The notes beneath the pieces were generated by a model, which saw nothing but the letters and a program-made list of their open reading frames with translations, was not told the origin of the DNA and did not search any database. Below, one piece after another: positions 51,598 through 60,706 of a DNA stretch of 64,000 nucleotides; positions within the stretch are counted from its first letter, which is position 1; each line of letters opens with the position of its first letter. Source of the DNA: Thermoproteota archaeon (GTDB taxonomy: Archaea > Korarchaeota > Korarchaeia > Korarchaeales > Korarchaeaceae). A program made the translations under genes and the position numbers. The stretch is from the NCBI GenBank assembly GCA_027491395.1, contig JAOZFI010000006.1, forward strand, positions 62,001 to 126,000. Direction: 5' to 3'.

Positions 51598-51852
51598 TCA
51601 GTAAGCCCCCGCACCGGCTCTAGCAGGCCTCCTCTCGACGGCCTCCTCCTTTACTATGAGCCTCTTGCCCTCGAACTCGAGCTCGAGGGTCTCCCCAGCA
51701 AGAGCACCGGGCTTCACGCTCACCTCAATGGGCTGCTCGTCTCTCATGGGGTAAAAGATCTTCCAGACGTTGGCCTTGAGTCCAGGCCTCTTCTCCTCAA
51801 GGAATTCAAGTATCCGGTCCGTCATGGGAACTCCAACCCTTCTCGTTACCAT
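51598..51852 (-). CDS. Small conserved-looking hypothetical protein
   Basis: An 84 aa basic protein, not recognised. It begins VTRRVGVPMTDRILEFLEE, then a beta-rich middle (PIEVSVKPGALAGETLELEF), and ends in an Ala/Gly/Arg tail. ATG at 51852 follows a strong GAGGTGAGC motif, and the promoter region is well formed, so it is probably well expressed. It is monocistronic and divergent from speB. No nucleic-acid or enzyme motif is evident. Confidence 0.68.
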   Translation of the reverse strand: MVTRRVGVPMTDRILEFLEEKRPGLKANVWKIFYPMRDEQPIEVSVKPGALAGETLELEFEGKRLIVKEEAVERRPARAGAGAY

Positions 51853-51905
51853 ATTGCTCACCTCTCGCACTGCCCGTTATGGGGCCAGTCTACTCCCTCG
51901 TGCTA

Positions 51906-51951
51906 CTGTCCATTTAAAAATATAACTGCGAGAGTTATCCTGTCGGACAGG
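51906..51951. promoter_or_regulatory. Divergent promoter with palindromic operator, speB/hypothetical
   Basis: The AT-rich core TTTAAAAATATAA (51913-51925) can act as a TATA element in both directions. Around it are a palindrome CCTGTCGGACAGG (51939-51951) at the predicted speB start site, and another copy of the half-site, CTGTCC, at 51906-51911. A small inverted repeat TAACT/AGTTA (51923-51937) lies between. The palindrome would block or position RNA polymerase. A regulator is inferred, not identified. Confidence 0.5.
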
Positions 51952-52865
51952 TGGTTTCCCTGAGCGGTCTAGAGGGTAGTATTGTCCCGTATAGCTTCCT
52001 AGGAATTCAGGAGAGCTACGAGGATTCGAGTTATGTTATAGTGGGCGTCCCTTATGATGCGACCTCATCTTGGATGCCCGGTTCCAGAGCAGGACCCCTA
52101 GCCATAATCGAGGCATCTCGCTATATGGACCCTTACGACATGGAGCTGGGATGCATACCAGCTGAAGCTGGTCTGCACACCATTCCAGAGCTCTCAGTGA
52201 TGGAATCAACCCCAGAATCCATGGTGAGCACAGTTAGAGGGGCGGTAGGCAGGGTGATCGATGATGAGAAAGTCCCCATTTTACTAGGAGGAGAACATAC
52301 CCTGAGCTTAGGAGCCATACAGGGGGTTAAGGATAGGATCGAGGTTTATGTGACACTAGATGCTCACGCAGACTTTTACGACGAGTACGAGGGGCGAAGA
52401 ATATCTCACGCAACAGTCTCTAAGAGGATCAGCGAACTCGTAGGGGATGTAATCATTTACGGGGTAAGGACCTTAGGATGGGAGGAGAGGGAGGAACTAG
52501 ACTCCTTAGACAATGTAACCCTAATCCCTCTACTCGCTCGTGATGGTGAAGCTATGGGTGCACTCCTCAGAGGGATAGAAGGGAAAAATGTGTATCTGAG
52601 CGTGGATGTGGATGTGCTCGACCCATCTGCACTTCCATGCTTGGGAACACCGGAGCCCGGGGGGATGAGCTATAGAGACGTAGTAATGGTCCTCAGGGAG
52701 GTCTTCAGGAGGGCGAATGTCGTGGCGATGGACTTCGTAGAATTCTCCCCGTGCCCGGGCATGAGGTCCGATGCTTACACCGTGGCTAGGTTAGTCTACA
52801 AGTCCATAGGATATCATGTCCTTTACTCTGGGAAGCAGAACCTCAGATGCAGCGCCGATGAGTAG
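51951..52865 (+). CDS. speB: Agmatinase (arginase-family ureohydrolase)
   Basis: Binuclear Mn enzyme that would split agmatine into putrescine and urea, in polyamine synthesis. Ligand motifs are LLGGEHTLSLG, TLDAHADFYDEY and LSVDVDVLDPSALP. It has VGVPYDATSSWMPGSRAGP at the N terminus. The length is 304 aa. GTG at 51951 lies 30 bases past a TATA element, so the mRNA is probably leaderless. The last 24 codons beyond the usual end overlap the convergent membrane gene by 75 bases. Other ureohydrolase substrates cannot be excluded. Confidence 0.9.
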   Translation: MVSLSGLEGSIVPYSFLGIQESYEDSSYVIVGVPYDATSSWMPGSRAGPLAIIEASRYMDPYDMELGCIPAEAGLHTIPELSVMESTPESMVSTVRGAVGRVIDDEKVPILLGGEHTLSLGAIQGVKDRIEVYVTLDAHADFYDEYEGRRISHATVSKRISELVGDVIIYGVRTLGWEEREELDSLDNVTLIPLLARDGEAMGALLRGIEGKNVYLSVDVDVLDPSALPCLGTPEPGGMSYRDVVMVLREVFRRANVVAMDFVEFSPCPGMRSDAYTVARLVYKSIGYHVLYSGKQNLRCSADE

Positions 52866-53348
52866 GATCTCTATCCACGCCTTTATTAGAATCCCATAGA
52901 TCACCGCGTCGGTGATCCATCCCGATACTTGGGGGGCTATCACCGGGATCCACAGCTTGAAGCTGGCCCATGTGAAGAGGGACTCTGGGATATACCCCAC
53001 CAATAGGGCTAGGAGTGGGTGACTCGTTTTCTTGGCTAGTAGTCCAGTGAACAGACCAGTCAGGGCCTTCCCCGGGAATATCAGGGATCCAGCTAAAGGT
53101 CCCAACCCACCTAGCAGTCCGAATCTGACGAAGGGCACTAGGGAGATTGTTGCCCCCACTAGGGTAGCTTCAGCGGGGCCTAGCATATAGGCAGAAAATA
53201 CGGTAGCGATATGCGATAAGTCCACCGCTATCTGAGGATGTAAATTACCTAAAACCGTCGAAAATAGGGCAAGCACGTTCCCTAAAGCTCCAAACATCGA
53301 TACAGCGGCTATTCTCTTACTCGTATCATGGACCGCCAAGGTAGCCAC
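52791..53348 (-). CDS. ECF-transporter S-component-like membrane protein
   Basis: A 185 aa protein with five to six hydrophobic helices and few charges. It has MFGALGNVLALFSTVLGN and PQIAVDLSHIATVFSAYMLGP near the start, then GLLGGLGPLAGSLIFPGKALTG. These resemble the vitamin-binding S components of energy-coupling-factor transporters in length and pattern. No ECF ATPase or T component is adjacent, so it would have to share a module elsewhere. GTG at 53348 is behind TATTTTTGAAAATATAG. Ligand unknown; family call tentative. Confidence 0.65.
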   Translation of the reverse strand: MATLAVHDTSKRIAAVSMFGALGNVLALFSTVLGNLHPQIAVDLSHIATVFSAYMLGPAEATLVGATISLVPFVRFGLLGGLGPLAGSLIFPGKALTGLFTGLLAKKTSHPLLALLVGYIPESLFTWASFKLWIPVIAPQVSGWITDAVIYGILIKAWIEILLIGAASEVLLPRVKDMISYGLVD

Positions 53349-53393
53349 CGGTGCGGCTATATTTTCAAAAATAAAAATATTTCTAAAATGAAA

Positions 53394-54500
53394 TCACCCC
53401 GCTACCTCTAACTCCGGGGCCCGGACTATCGCTCTAACGAGTTCTCGGAGTCCTTCCCCACTCTTAGCCGATACTGGGATTATGGGGACTCCATCACCTA
53501 GCATTTCCCTAATGACTTCCTCTCTCTCATCGTACTCGTAGTCCTCTAGCCTGTCCACCTTGTTAGCAGCTACCACAAAAGTCTCCCTTCCTTTACCTAG
53601 TTCAGATAGAATCTTCAGACTCTCAGCGAGCTTGACCCTCATGAGGTCCAGCTTGTCGGATACGTCCACCACCAGCACCTGCTTATGGGAATGAGTTATG
53701 TCCAAGAGGTTCAACTGGAAGGAAGCTATCAGTCGCGGGTCCAGATCTAGAACGAACCCTATGGTATCCACTAAATATGTATTCTCTCCCTCTATTCCCC
53801 CGTACTTGGACGACAGGGTGGTGAAGGGCATGTCGCTGACGGGCTTCTCGAATCCCGTCAAAGCATTGAATAAGCTCGTCTTCCCCGCGTTGTAGTAGCC
53901 GGTCAATACGGCGATCCTCGCCCCTCCCTCGATCCTCTTCATTATTTCGAGCTCCTTCTGCCTGCTGAGCTTGTCTATCTTCCTCCTCAAGATCTTCATC
54001 CTCTTCTGTATGGCCCTGATCTGCTTGTGGTAGGCGTACTCACCTCCTCCCCTGAAACCTGCCCTCATCTTCTTGTACTTTATCGATGCCGACAGCTTTA
54101 CGTAGGGGAATGCCTTCTCTAGGGTGGCTAGCTCTATCTGGAGCTTCGATAGTATGTCACTGGCGGCCTCTCTGAATATCATCAGGGTGACATCGTACCT
54201 GTCTATGACCTCAACGCCCAGTTTCCTCTCCAAATTCCACTTCTGCTTGCTGGTTAGGGTGTTGTAGATCACAAATACGTCAGGATCTATCCTCTTGATC
54301 CTTTCACGTATCTCCTCGACCTTTCCCTTCCCGAATACATAGTCCACGGTCTCCTTGGGTCTCACCTGAATTATTCTCTCCACTATACTGTAACCGAGAG
54401 CCCTAAGTAGGGACTCCAGCTCACCTATCCTTATCTTGTACATGTGATGGTCGTGGACGTTAGTCTTGACCATTCCCGTTACGGCCCTGTATCCGGCCAC
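53394..54500 (-). CDS. hflX: HflX-type GTPase
   Basis: Ribosome-associated GTPase of 368 aa. It has the HflX N-terminal domain (VDYVFGKGKVEEI, VFVIYNTLTSKQKWNLE) and the helical linker with GFRGGGEYAYHKQIRAI. The G domain carries GYYNAGKTSLFNAL, MPFTTLSSKY, DTIGFV and NKVDRL. HflX splits stalled ribosomes in bacteria; the archaeal member binds the large subunit. GTG at 54500 has GAGGGGAGG in front; ATG at 54473 is an alternative. Confidence 0.93.
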   Translation of the reverse strand: MAGYRAVTGMVKTNVHDHHMYKIRIGELESLLRALGYSIVERIIQVRPKETVDYVFGKGKVEEIRERIKRIDPDVFVIYNTLTSKQKWNLERKLGVEVIDRYDVTLMIFREAASDILSKLQIELATLEKAFPYVKLSASIKYKKMRAGFRGGGEYAYHKQIRAIQKRMKILRRKIDKLSRQKELEIMKRIEGGARIAVLTGYYNAGKTSLFNALTGFEKPVSDMPFTTLSSKYGGIEGENTYLVDTIGFVLDLDPRLIASFQLNLLDITHSHKQVLVVDVSDKLDLMRVKLAESLKILSELGKGRETFVVAANKVDRLEDYEYDEREEVIREMLGDGVPIIPVSAKSGEGLRELVRAIVRAPELEVAG

Positions 54501-54563
54501 CTACTCTTTCCTCCCCTCTCTGTGCATCTTGGTATCGAGTAAATAAACTGTTCGCTCTCGAGG

Positions 54564-55889
54564 CTACAGGTATGGGTTACGAGGTCTCTCTGTAAGCTCC
54601 TTCGGACCCTTAACAGTGGCATCTATTATCATCTTGCCTTGAGGGAGCTTGATGAGTCTCTTTTCGCCATTCAATTCTATCTCCCTCAGGTTGCTGTGAT
54701 CTAGGGAGGACCCCTTAATCCCGGAGATCACCTTGAAATCGTCTGGTATGTGCGCCCTCTGCAGCACGGCCCTCATGACCTCAACGTAGTCCGATACATC
54801 CACATCATCATCGACCACGATGACCCTCTTCAGGCTTTTATGAGCCGCAATGGCCATCAACCCCGCTAAGGCAGGCTGATCAGGAGAGCTCTTCCTTATG
54901 GAAATCGCAGCCTCGATCCATCCGGCTCCACCGGGGGTAATGGCCACATCCACCACATCCGCCACCTCGGAGACCCTGTCCTCGATGAGCGGTTCCACAG
55001 GAAGGCCCATCAGGAGCTGATGCTCACTCCCAGCTGGAAGTATCGCTTGGTAGAATCCATCAGGCCTCGTATAGATTTCCTCCACTTCAAAGACCGGCTG
55101 CTGTCTAACGATGTCCTTTCCCAATATCTCGTAGAAGGGACCCTCGGGAGCCCTCTTCTTGGCCAGAATCTTTCCACAGATGACTATCTCTGATCTGGAG
55201 GGGGCCCGCGCTTCAACCTCTTCGCATTGGGAAATGCTTACGGGCTCTCCAGCTATCCCCCCAGCCAATGCTATTTTGTCTATGCTCTCCGCTGGCACCG
55301 CCGAGGCCAGCATTACCTCAAGAGGGCTTCCAATGGAGATCGCCGCCGGTAAGTCCTCACCCTTCTCCGAAAATCTCTCTATGGTTCTGCTGAGCTTTCT
55401 GCCCTCAACAGCCCTCAAAACGAGCTTTTTATCTCCGATAGGCATCATCCTGTGGTAAGATGATGAGAAGAGACCATCTTCATCCTTGAATACGACAATA
55501 GAGGCCGTCATGTAAGGACCGGGTTCACCTGTGTAGTGCTTCAGTATGGGAAGCTCTGATAGGGTTATACCTGCCCTAACCCATTCAGGATCCCCTTCCA
55601 CTGGTGGGATGGGATTCTTGAGGGCCCTCCTTATCCTGCCTCTCATCTCCCTCATATCAGAGATTTTGAAGGAAGTAAGGAGGGTCTCCCTTGACGTCGC
55701 CACACCACCCACTACCCGGAAAGCGCTCCTTCTCCCATCAACTAACAGAGGATTTTTGAAGAGGACCGCCTTCCTGCCATCCCATTTCTTCAGGTGAGCT
55801 GCCATCTCATACTCTACGGAGGTTTCCTTGTCGATTATGTGCAGAAGATCTCTTTCCTCCAGTCTTTTCAAGGCAAGCCTGAGATCCAT
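54564..55889 (-). CDS. UbiD-family decarboxylase (probable anhydromevalonate phosphate decarboxylase)
   Basis: A prenylated-FMN-dependent decarboxylase of 441 aa. Features are the N-terminal MDLRLALKRLEERDLLHI, the IPPVEG turn, GPYMTASIVVFKD, HRMMPIGDKKLVLR and EGPFYEILG. The catalytic region includes SLDHSNLREIE. In archaea with the modified mevalonate pathway a UbiD homologue decarboxylates anhydromevalonate phosphate to isopentenyl phosphate; that role is likely here but not proven. ATG at 55889 follows GGGGGAGG. It is divergent from asnS. Confidence 0.85.
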   Translation of the reverse strand: MDLRLALKRLEERDLLHIIDKETSVEYEMAAHLKKWDGRKAVLFKNPLLVDGRRSAFRVVGGVATSRETLLTSFKISDMREMRGRIRRALKNPIPPVEGDPEWVRAGITLSELPILKHYTGEPGPYMTASIVVFKDEDGLFSSSYHRMMPIGDKKLVLRAVEGRKLSRTIERFSEKGEDLPAAISIGSPLEVMLASAVPAESIDKIALAGGIAGEPVSISQCEEVEARAPSRSEIVICGKILAKKRAPEGPFYEILGKDIVRQQPVFEVEEIYTRPDGFYQAILPAGSEHQLLMGLPVEPLIEDRVSEVADVVDVAITPGGAGWIEAAISIRKSSPDQPALAGLMAIAAHKSLKRVIVVDDDVDVSDYVEVMRAVLQRAHIPDDFKVISGIKGSSLDHSNLREIELNGEKRLIKLPQGKMIIDATVKGPKELTERPRNPYL

Positions 55890-55960
55890 AAGCCTCCCCC
55901 TACCCGACCCTAACATCTTTTTATTCCCTACTCCGGATTCCCACCGAGGTGTCCTTCCCC

Positions 55961-57259
55961 ATGTGGAAATTCGGTGAAAAGACTCACTTCATAAGAGAGC
56001 TCCGAGATCTTCCTGAGGGAGAACGCGTTAGGATAGCGGGCTGGGTGTACAGAAAGAGCGAGCTGGGAGGCGTGGTGTTCATACGACTTCGAGACTCCAC
56101 AGGTGTTGTCCAAGTGGTGGTGAAAGAGGGAGAAGTTGGGCAAGACGATCTAGAGCGCGCCAGGAGCGCGGGCATCGAGGCATCCTTGGTTGTGGAGGGC
56201 AAGGTGAAGAGGGATCCGAGGTCCCCCACGGGGGTCGAACTTCTAGCCTCCAGCATCAAGATAGTCGGCTCCTCTCACGACTTCCCGATAAAACCTGACT
56301 CTGGTGAGGAGTTCCTGCTAGATAACAGGCATCTCCATCTCAGGACTACTAAAATGAGGAACGCCCTTTTGATCAGAAGGGAGGTCATGAGAGCCGTTGA
56401 GGAGTGGTTCATAACCAACGGCTTCGTCAGGGTTGAGGGCCCGACCTTCGTGGGAGCTGCGGTTGAAGGAGGGGCCACACTGTTCGAGGTACCTTACTTC
56501 AACAGGAAGGCATATTTAACCCAAAGCTCTCAATTCTACCTAGAGGCCGCCATATTCGCGTTCGAGAACGTGTATACAGTACAGCCTAGCTTCAGAGCAG
56601 AGAAGTCCAGAACTAGGAGGCATCTGACCGAGTTCTGGCACGCCGAGGCGGAGATGGCTTGGGCCGATCTCAAGGGCATGATGGATGTGGTCGAATCACT
56701 GCTCAAATATGTCTCCCAGAAGGTGGTGGAGAGAGCTGGTCATGTGTTAGAAGCCCTAGGCAGGAGATTCGAACCTTTGGAAGGAAACTTCCCGAGAATC
56801 ACGTACGATGAGGCATTGGACATAGCCAAAAGAAAGGGCGCATCCATAGAATGGGGGGAGGATTTCGGGACCGAGGTGGAGAGGGCCATCTCGCTCGAAT
56901 TCGATCTACCTGTATTCGTGACCCACTATCCGAAGCAGGCCAAGGCCTTCTACCACAAACCAGATCCTGAGAGGCCTGAAGTGGTCCTCTGCGCTGACCT
57001 ATTGGCACCAGAGGGAATAGGTGAAATAGTGGGAGGAGGTCAGAGGATAGAATCCGAGGAAGAGCTCCTCAAGAGGATTAGAGAGGAGGGGTTGAATCCT
57101 TCAGACTACAAATGGTACATAGACCTCAGGAAGTACGGCAGCGTACCTCACTCTGGCTTCGGCCTAGGAATAGAGAGGACGATAAGGTGGATAGCCGGCC
57201 TACCACACATAAGGGATGCGATACCCTTCCCGAGGACTCCGACAAGGCTCTATCCCTGA
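55961..57259 (+). CDS. asnS: Asparaginyl-tRNA synthetase
   Basis: Class IIb synthetase, 432 aa from ATG at 55961 (preceded by CGAGGTG). It has an OB-fold anticodon domain (RIAGWVYRKSELGGVVFIRLRD). The catalytic core has YLTQSSQFYLEAA, PSFRAEKSRTRRHLTEFWHAE, LAPEGIGEIVGGGQR and motif 3 GFGLGIERTIRW. The end reads HIRDAIPFPRTPTRLYP, the AsnRS form, whereas archaeal AspRS ends with LFPRD-type sequence. A nondiscriminating AspRS is less likely. It overlaps convergent XPF by 10 bases. Confidence 0.88.
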   Translation: MWKFGEKTHFIRELRDLPEGERVRIAGWVYRKSELGGVVFIRLRDSTGVVQVVVKEGEVGQDDLERARSAGIEASLVVEGKVKRDPRSPTGVELLASSIKIVGSSHDFPIKPDSGEEFLLDNRHLHLRTTKMRNALLIRREVMRAVEEWFITNGFVRVEGPTFVGAAVEGGATLFEVPYFNRKAYLTQSSQFYLEAAIFAFENVYTVQPSFRAEKSRTRRHLTEFWHAEAEMAWADLKGMMDVVESLLKYVSQKVVERAGHVLEALGRRFEPLEGNFPRITYDEALDIAKRKGASIEWGEDFGTEVERAISLEFDLPVFVTHYPKQAKAFYHKPDPERPEVVLCADLLAPEGIGEIVGGGQRIESEEELLKRIREEGLNPSDYKWYIDLRKYGSVPHSGFGLGIERTIRWIAGLPHIRDAIPFPRTPTRLYP

Positions 57260-57918
57260 TCCTCCACATCCTCCAACTTCGCCTCTTTCACCCGCTTGAA
57301 AGGCGTGTTCAGGACCTCTTGGAGTTTCCTAGCCTTGGCCTCGCCCACCACCCTCCTCAACCTATGGAAATCAGCACTAAAAACGTCTCTTAGCGTTCCA
57401 AACTCGTTTAACAACTTCTCGGCTGATTTAGGACCTATAGAGGGAAAGCTCACGAGGATCGCGTAGGCCTCCTCCCAAGACTTCGGCTTCCTCCTCTTTT
57501 TGACGGGTATTATAGAGGGTCTGTCCCCCTCAACCTTCTTGGATAGGTAGGCCAGAAACTTAGCCGTATCCTCGGGGGATGTGACGTGGATGACTGAGAC
57601 GCCTCTCAGGGCTAAGGAGGAGAGAGCCCCCAAGTAATGAGGGACAGCATTTCGTCTGATATGGAAATAGGGCTCCTCTATGACTATTACGATGATCTCA
57701 CAGTTAGTTCTCATTTGCTCAACCTGATCGAATAGTCTACCGTCGTAGATGGACTTGATGAAATCGTTCAGTGATTTTCTTTCGACGCAGACGTTGGTGC
57801 CAATCAGATAATCCGATACCTCTATTCTCCTCCTCTCAACGACCACCCCTTGCTTTCTAAGCAGTTTCTCTATTAGTTCTGGCTCTCTATCATCCATGAT
57901 TATCCTCAATGTCCTCAC
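57250..57918 (-). CDS. xpf: XPF/ERCC4-type structure-specific endonuclease
   Basis: Short archaeal XPF of 222 aa without the helicase part found in euryarchaeal Hef. The nuclease signature is ERKSLNDF (residues 46-53), with MDDREPE (8-14) earlier and SD in place of the usual GD of the motif. A tandem helix-hairpin-helix region follows (LVSFPSIGPKSAEKLL). TACK XPF normally needs PCNA; the C-terminal tail here is charged. It is coupled to RPA, whose 3' end it overlaps by 29 bases. Confidence 0.92.
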   Translation of the reverse strand: MRTLRIIMDDREPELIEKLLRKQGVVVERRRIEVSDYLIGTNVCVERKSLNDFIKSIYDGRLFDQVEQMRTNCEIIVIVIEEPYFHIRRNAVPHYLGALSSLALRGVSVIHVTSPEDTAKFLAYLSKKVEGDRPSIIPVKKRRKPKSWEEAYAILVSFPSIGPKSAEKLLNEFGTLRDVFSADFHRLRRVVGEAKARKLQEVLNTPFKRVKEAKLEDVEDQG

Positions 57919-59602
57919 CGCTGAGCCATACGCCCCTTATCTCCTTAATTAGTTCCCTACTCTCCTCAGCTGAGTCAGAGCCCTCCAGCTCATCTAATAC
58001 CATCCTAACGGCACCGCTCTCCAAGTAGGTGGCCCTTCCCCTGACTATCACTTCCCGACCTATCATCTCTCTCGCTATTTTATCAGTTGGTACGGAGTGA
58101 GAGGGCTCCCCCAACTCATCAGCTGCCTTTATCACATCCTCAGTGCTCATTCCCAGTATCCTCTCGGCCCTGTCCCTGAAGGCCACGACCCTTGCTATTC
58201 CCGTCCCATCATCTATTGTGAATGTGAGGTAGAGCAGCGGGGTGGCTCTCTCCAACTCACCGCAATTGGGACAGTGAAATCTACCATACTCAAACTCTAC
58301 ACGCGCACCGCAGTTAGGACAGTGCCAAGTCACTCTAGCAGTGTCGGAGAACGAGATGATTGTCCCCCTGAACTCCCTTAGGCCATCAGATGATTCGCCT
58401 ATCCACATCCTCCTATACTTTATCCTCTTAGCTGCCTTTTCCAGTTTGGGAGGAATTGGCTGCGCAATCTTCTCGAGAATTTCAACCGTTCCGGATCTAC
58501 TGAGGACGACTATTCCATCATTGTCAGTGTATACTGGCCCAAACCTGAGCCTAAAGGGAGGGGCCTCCTCGGCCAGCAGGTCAGCCCAATCTCCCCATAC
58601 TCTGAGGATCTCTAAAGAACCATCGACCTCGACCAGTAAGTCGAGGAATTTCCTACCCTTGGTTCCTATCTCCTCCAAGGGGAATGAGAAGAGAACCGTG
58701 CCCTCCAGCATTCCGCTGCTACCCTCTTCTGACACTTCCAATTTAGTGAGCGGCGTGGAGTGAAGCTCTAGTGAGTCGTCCCTCATGACTACTCTAGCAC
58801 CTGTGAGAATAACGGTAGATCCCTCCACGATCCCATCCGTCAGGGAGGCCTTATCTCCCCAGAGAACAACCCTAACCATATCTCCTTCCTCATCCCTTAG
58901 TAAGAAGGAACTCCTCCTCCCGATACTACCATCGCTTCTGGTGAATTCTGAGACAGGATAGACCCTAACAACCGTCCCCTTGAAATCAACAACATCACCA
59001 TCTTTATCGTAGAGCTCCCTCACCTTCAGGATTTTCCTCTCCTCTACTGGAAGATCCTCATAACCGCCGGGTAGGACCTCTATATCTGACCCGGAATCGA
59101 GATGCAGGGCCACCCTACCGAACCTCTCCGAGACCCGCGCGTTAGTCACCTTGATAACATCGCCCTCCCCTATCTCCCCTTTACGTATCCTGTCGACCAA
59201 GCTCTTTGACCAAACGATGACATCTATATGCCCGGTCTCATCTGCCAGTTTGAACTCCGCCCTCTCAGATGGCTCTCCTCTTCTGTTGATGTAGCTGAGT
59301 ATACCGTACATTCTCACTATCTTTCCTTGGACGGTGGCTTTCCTCATACCGGGAACTAGCTTGCTGATCTTGATTGTTGGGTAGTGGACCTGCTCGTCTT
59401 TGGTTACTTGACCCACATCGAGCTCAACGGCTATGAGGGAGAGGGCACCATCGGGCTTAACGAGACCCTTCATCTCCTCCACGTACTTCCTTACCCTCTC
59501 CAGCACCTCTTCCACTGTAAGGCCTGCCTTGGAAGCCACTAACCTCACTTTCTCCATGAACTCCTCGTCAAAGCCCTCATCGCGTCCAGCATCCAACCTC
59601 AA
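57890..59602 (-). CDS. Replication protein A, multi-OB single-strand DNA-binding protein
   Basis: A 570 aa RPA1-like protein with at least three OB folds (around VQGKIVRMYGILSYINRRGE, VDFKGTVVRVYPVSEF and the C-terminal FRGTIISFSDTARV). A C4 zinc ribbon inside the last OB fold carries CPNCG twice, about 17 residues apart. It binds single-stranded DNA at forks and repair sites. TTG at 59602 overlaps the rtcA stop (TTGA). The operon order rtcA-rpa-xpf links RNA end-chemistry and DNA repair. Confidence 0.9.
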   Translation of the reverse strand: MRLDAGRDEGFDEEFMEKVRLVASKAGLTVEEVLERVRKYVEEMKGLVKPDGALSLIAVELDVGQVTKDEQVHYPTIKISKLVPGMRKATVQGKIVRMYGILSYINRRGEPSERAEFKLADETGHIDVIVWSKSLVDRIRKGEIGEGDVIKVTNARVSERFGRVALHLDSGSDIEVLPGGYEDLPVEERKILKVRELYDKDGDVVDFKGTVVRVYPVSEFTRSDGSIGRRSSFLLRDEEGDMVRVVLWGDKASLTDGIVEGSTVILTGARVVMRDDSLELHSTPLTKLEVSEEGSSGMLEGTVLFSFPLEEIGTKGRKFLDLLVEVDGSLEILRVWGDWADLLAEEAPPFRLRFGPVYTDNDGIVVLSRSGTVEILEKIAQPIPPKLEKAAKRIKYRRMWIGESSDGLREFRGTIISFSDTARVTWHCPNCGARVEFEYGRFHCPNCGELERATPLLYLTFTIDDGTGIARVVAFRDRAERILGMSTEDVIKAADELGEPSHSVPTDKIAREMIGREVIVRGRATYLESGAVRMVLDELEGSDSAEESRELIKEIRGVWLSGEDIEDNHG

Positions 59603-60639
59603 ACACCCGAGCTCTCCACCTCAACAATCGACGGTCTATCTAACCCACCCTCCACTCTAAACTTAACCGGTAGGAATTTCTCCACCAGCCATATATTACT
59701 TTCAGCATGCAGGGTCAACCTTGAGATGCCTATTCTCGACCTTCCCGAGGCTATTGCCAAGTAGGGGATTATCATATCACCTGAATGATTGTCAAAAGCC
59801 ATCCCGGTATCTAACTCCTCCAGCAACTTGGTTGCAGCGTTCTTCCCGACTGCCTCACTCGGCTTACCCCTCTCTCCAAGATCGTCAGCGCCTATAACTG
59901 GCTTACTTTCGGTCCAGAGGACTATGCCGGCACCCGGACCGAGATGCCTGTCTTGAGACCAATCCTCCTCTATGAACACCTTGAACCCCTTGCCCTCCAA
60001 TAACTCGCTCGCTGCCCTGATCATCCTCTTCGTGATATGATTAGGTAGCTTGACCGCGTGCGCTCTTCCTCTGATTAGAGAGATGTCATCCCTCTTCACC
60101 CTACTGAGACCTGAGAGGTCCGATGGCCACACCCTCAGCTCCACCAGTCCGCCGCCCTTTGGATAGTGGCCCCTCCTGATCAGTCTAATTTCTGCATGAG
60201 CTCCCATCATGGTGAGATTCGGGAGAAAGACCTCTCTCATATAGTCGATGGGAGGTGCCATGGGGACATCCGTTCCCCCCCTAATGAGGAACCTCACATC
60301 ACTGTCAGATGTCAGGCAAGCTGGCAACAACGCTTGAATCACGAGAGTCACGCTTCCAGCTGTACCTATGTCTACCTCAAATGATCCCCCTCTCTTATTC
60401 TTGGGTACGAAGAGCACTCTAGTGGAACCCACCCTAGCTCCTTCCACGTGAGCTTCCGTTAGCTTAGCGAGGGCCATCACGGCATTGAGATGCTGCGGTC
60501 TGAGGCCTGGTTTCTTCCTCTTGGCCCTTATATTGTACACCTCAACAGGCTTGAGCGTGACGGCAGACAGGGATAAGGCGTATCTTAGTATGGATCCCCC
60601 ACCTTCTCCGTAACTTCCATCTATCCTTATCAGCTCCAT
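59599..60639 (-). CDS. rtcA: RNA 3'-terminal phosphate cyclase
   Basis: Converts RNA 3'-phosphate to 2',3'-cyclic phosphate with ATP. It has IDGSYGEGGGSILRYALSLS near the start and the conserved RAKRKKPGLRPQHLNAV. HYPKGGGLVELRVWP, LGPGAGIVLW and the catalytic His near DNHSGDMIIPYLA follow. The length of 346 aa is usual. It is first gene of the rtcA-rpa-xpf operon; RtcB is not nearby. Confidence 0.96.
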   Translation of the reverse strand: MELIRIDGSYGEGGGSILRYALSLSAVTLKPVEVYNIRAKRKKPGLRPQHLNAVMALAKLTEAHVEGARVGSTRVLFVPKNKRGGSFEVDIGTAGSVTLVIQALLPACLTSDSDVRFLIRGGTDVPMAPPIDYMREVFLPNLTMMGAHAEIRLIRRGHYPKGGGLVELRVWPSDLSGLSRVKRDDISLIRGRAHAVKLPNHITKRMIRAASELLEGKGFKVFIEEDWSQDRHLGPGAGIVLWTESKPVIGADDLGERGKPSEAVGKNAATKLLEELDTGMAFDNHSGDMIIPYLAIASGRSRIGISRLTLHAESNIWLVEKFLPVKFRVEGGLDRPSIVEVESSGV

Positions 60640-60706
60640 ACAGATGGGAAGGCCCTGTGTTCCCCTTTAAATAGCATTCCCTAGTCCTTTAGATCGGTGA
60701 AAGGGG

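Noticed and set aside
55961-57259. Aspartyl-tRNA synthetase
   Set aside because: The C-terminal AIPFPRTP end and the GWVYRKSELGG start fit AsnRS better.
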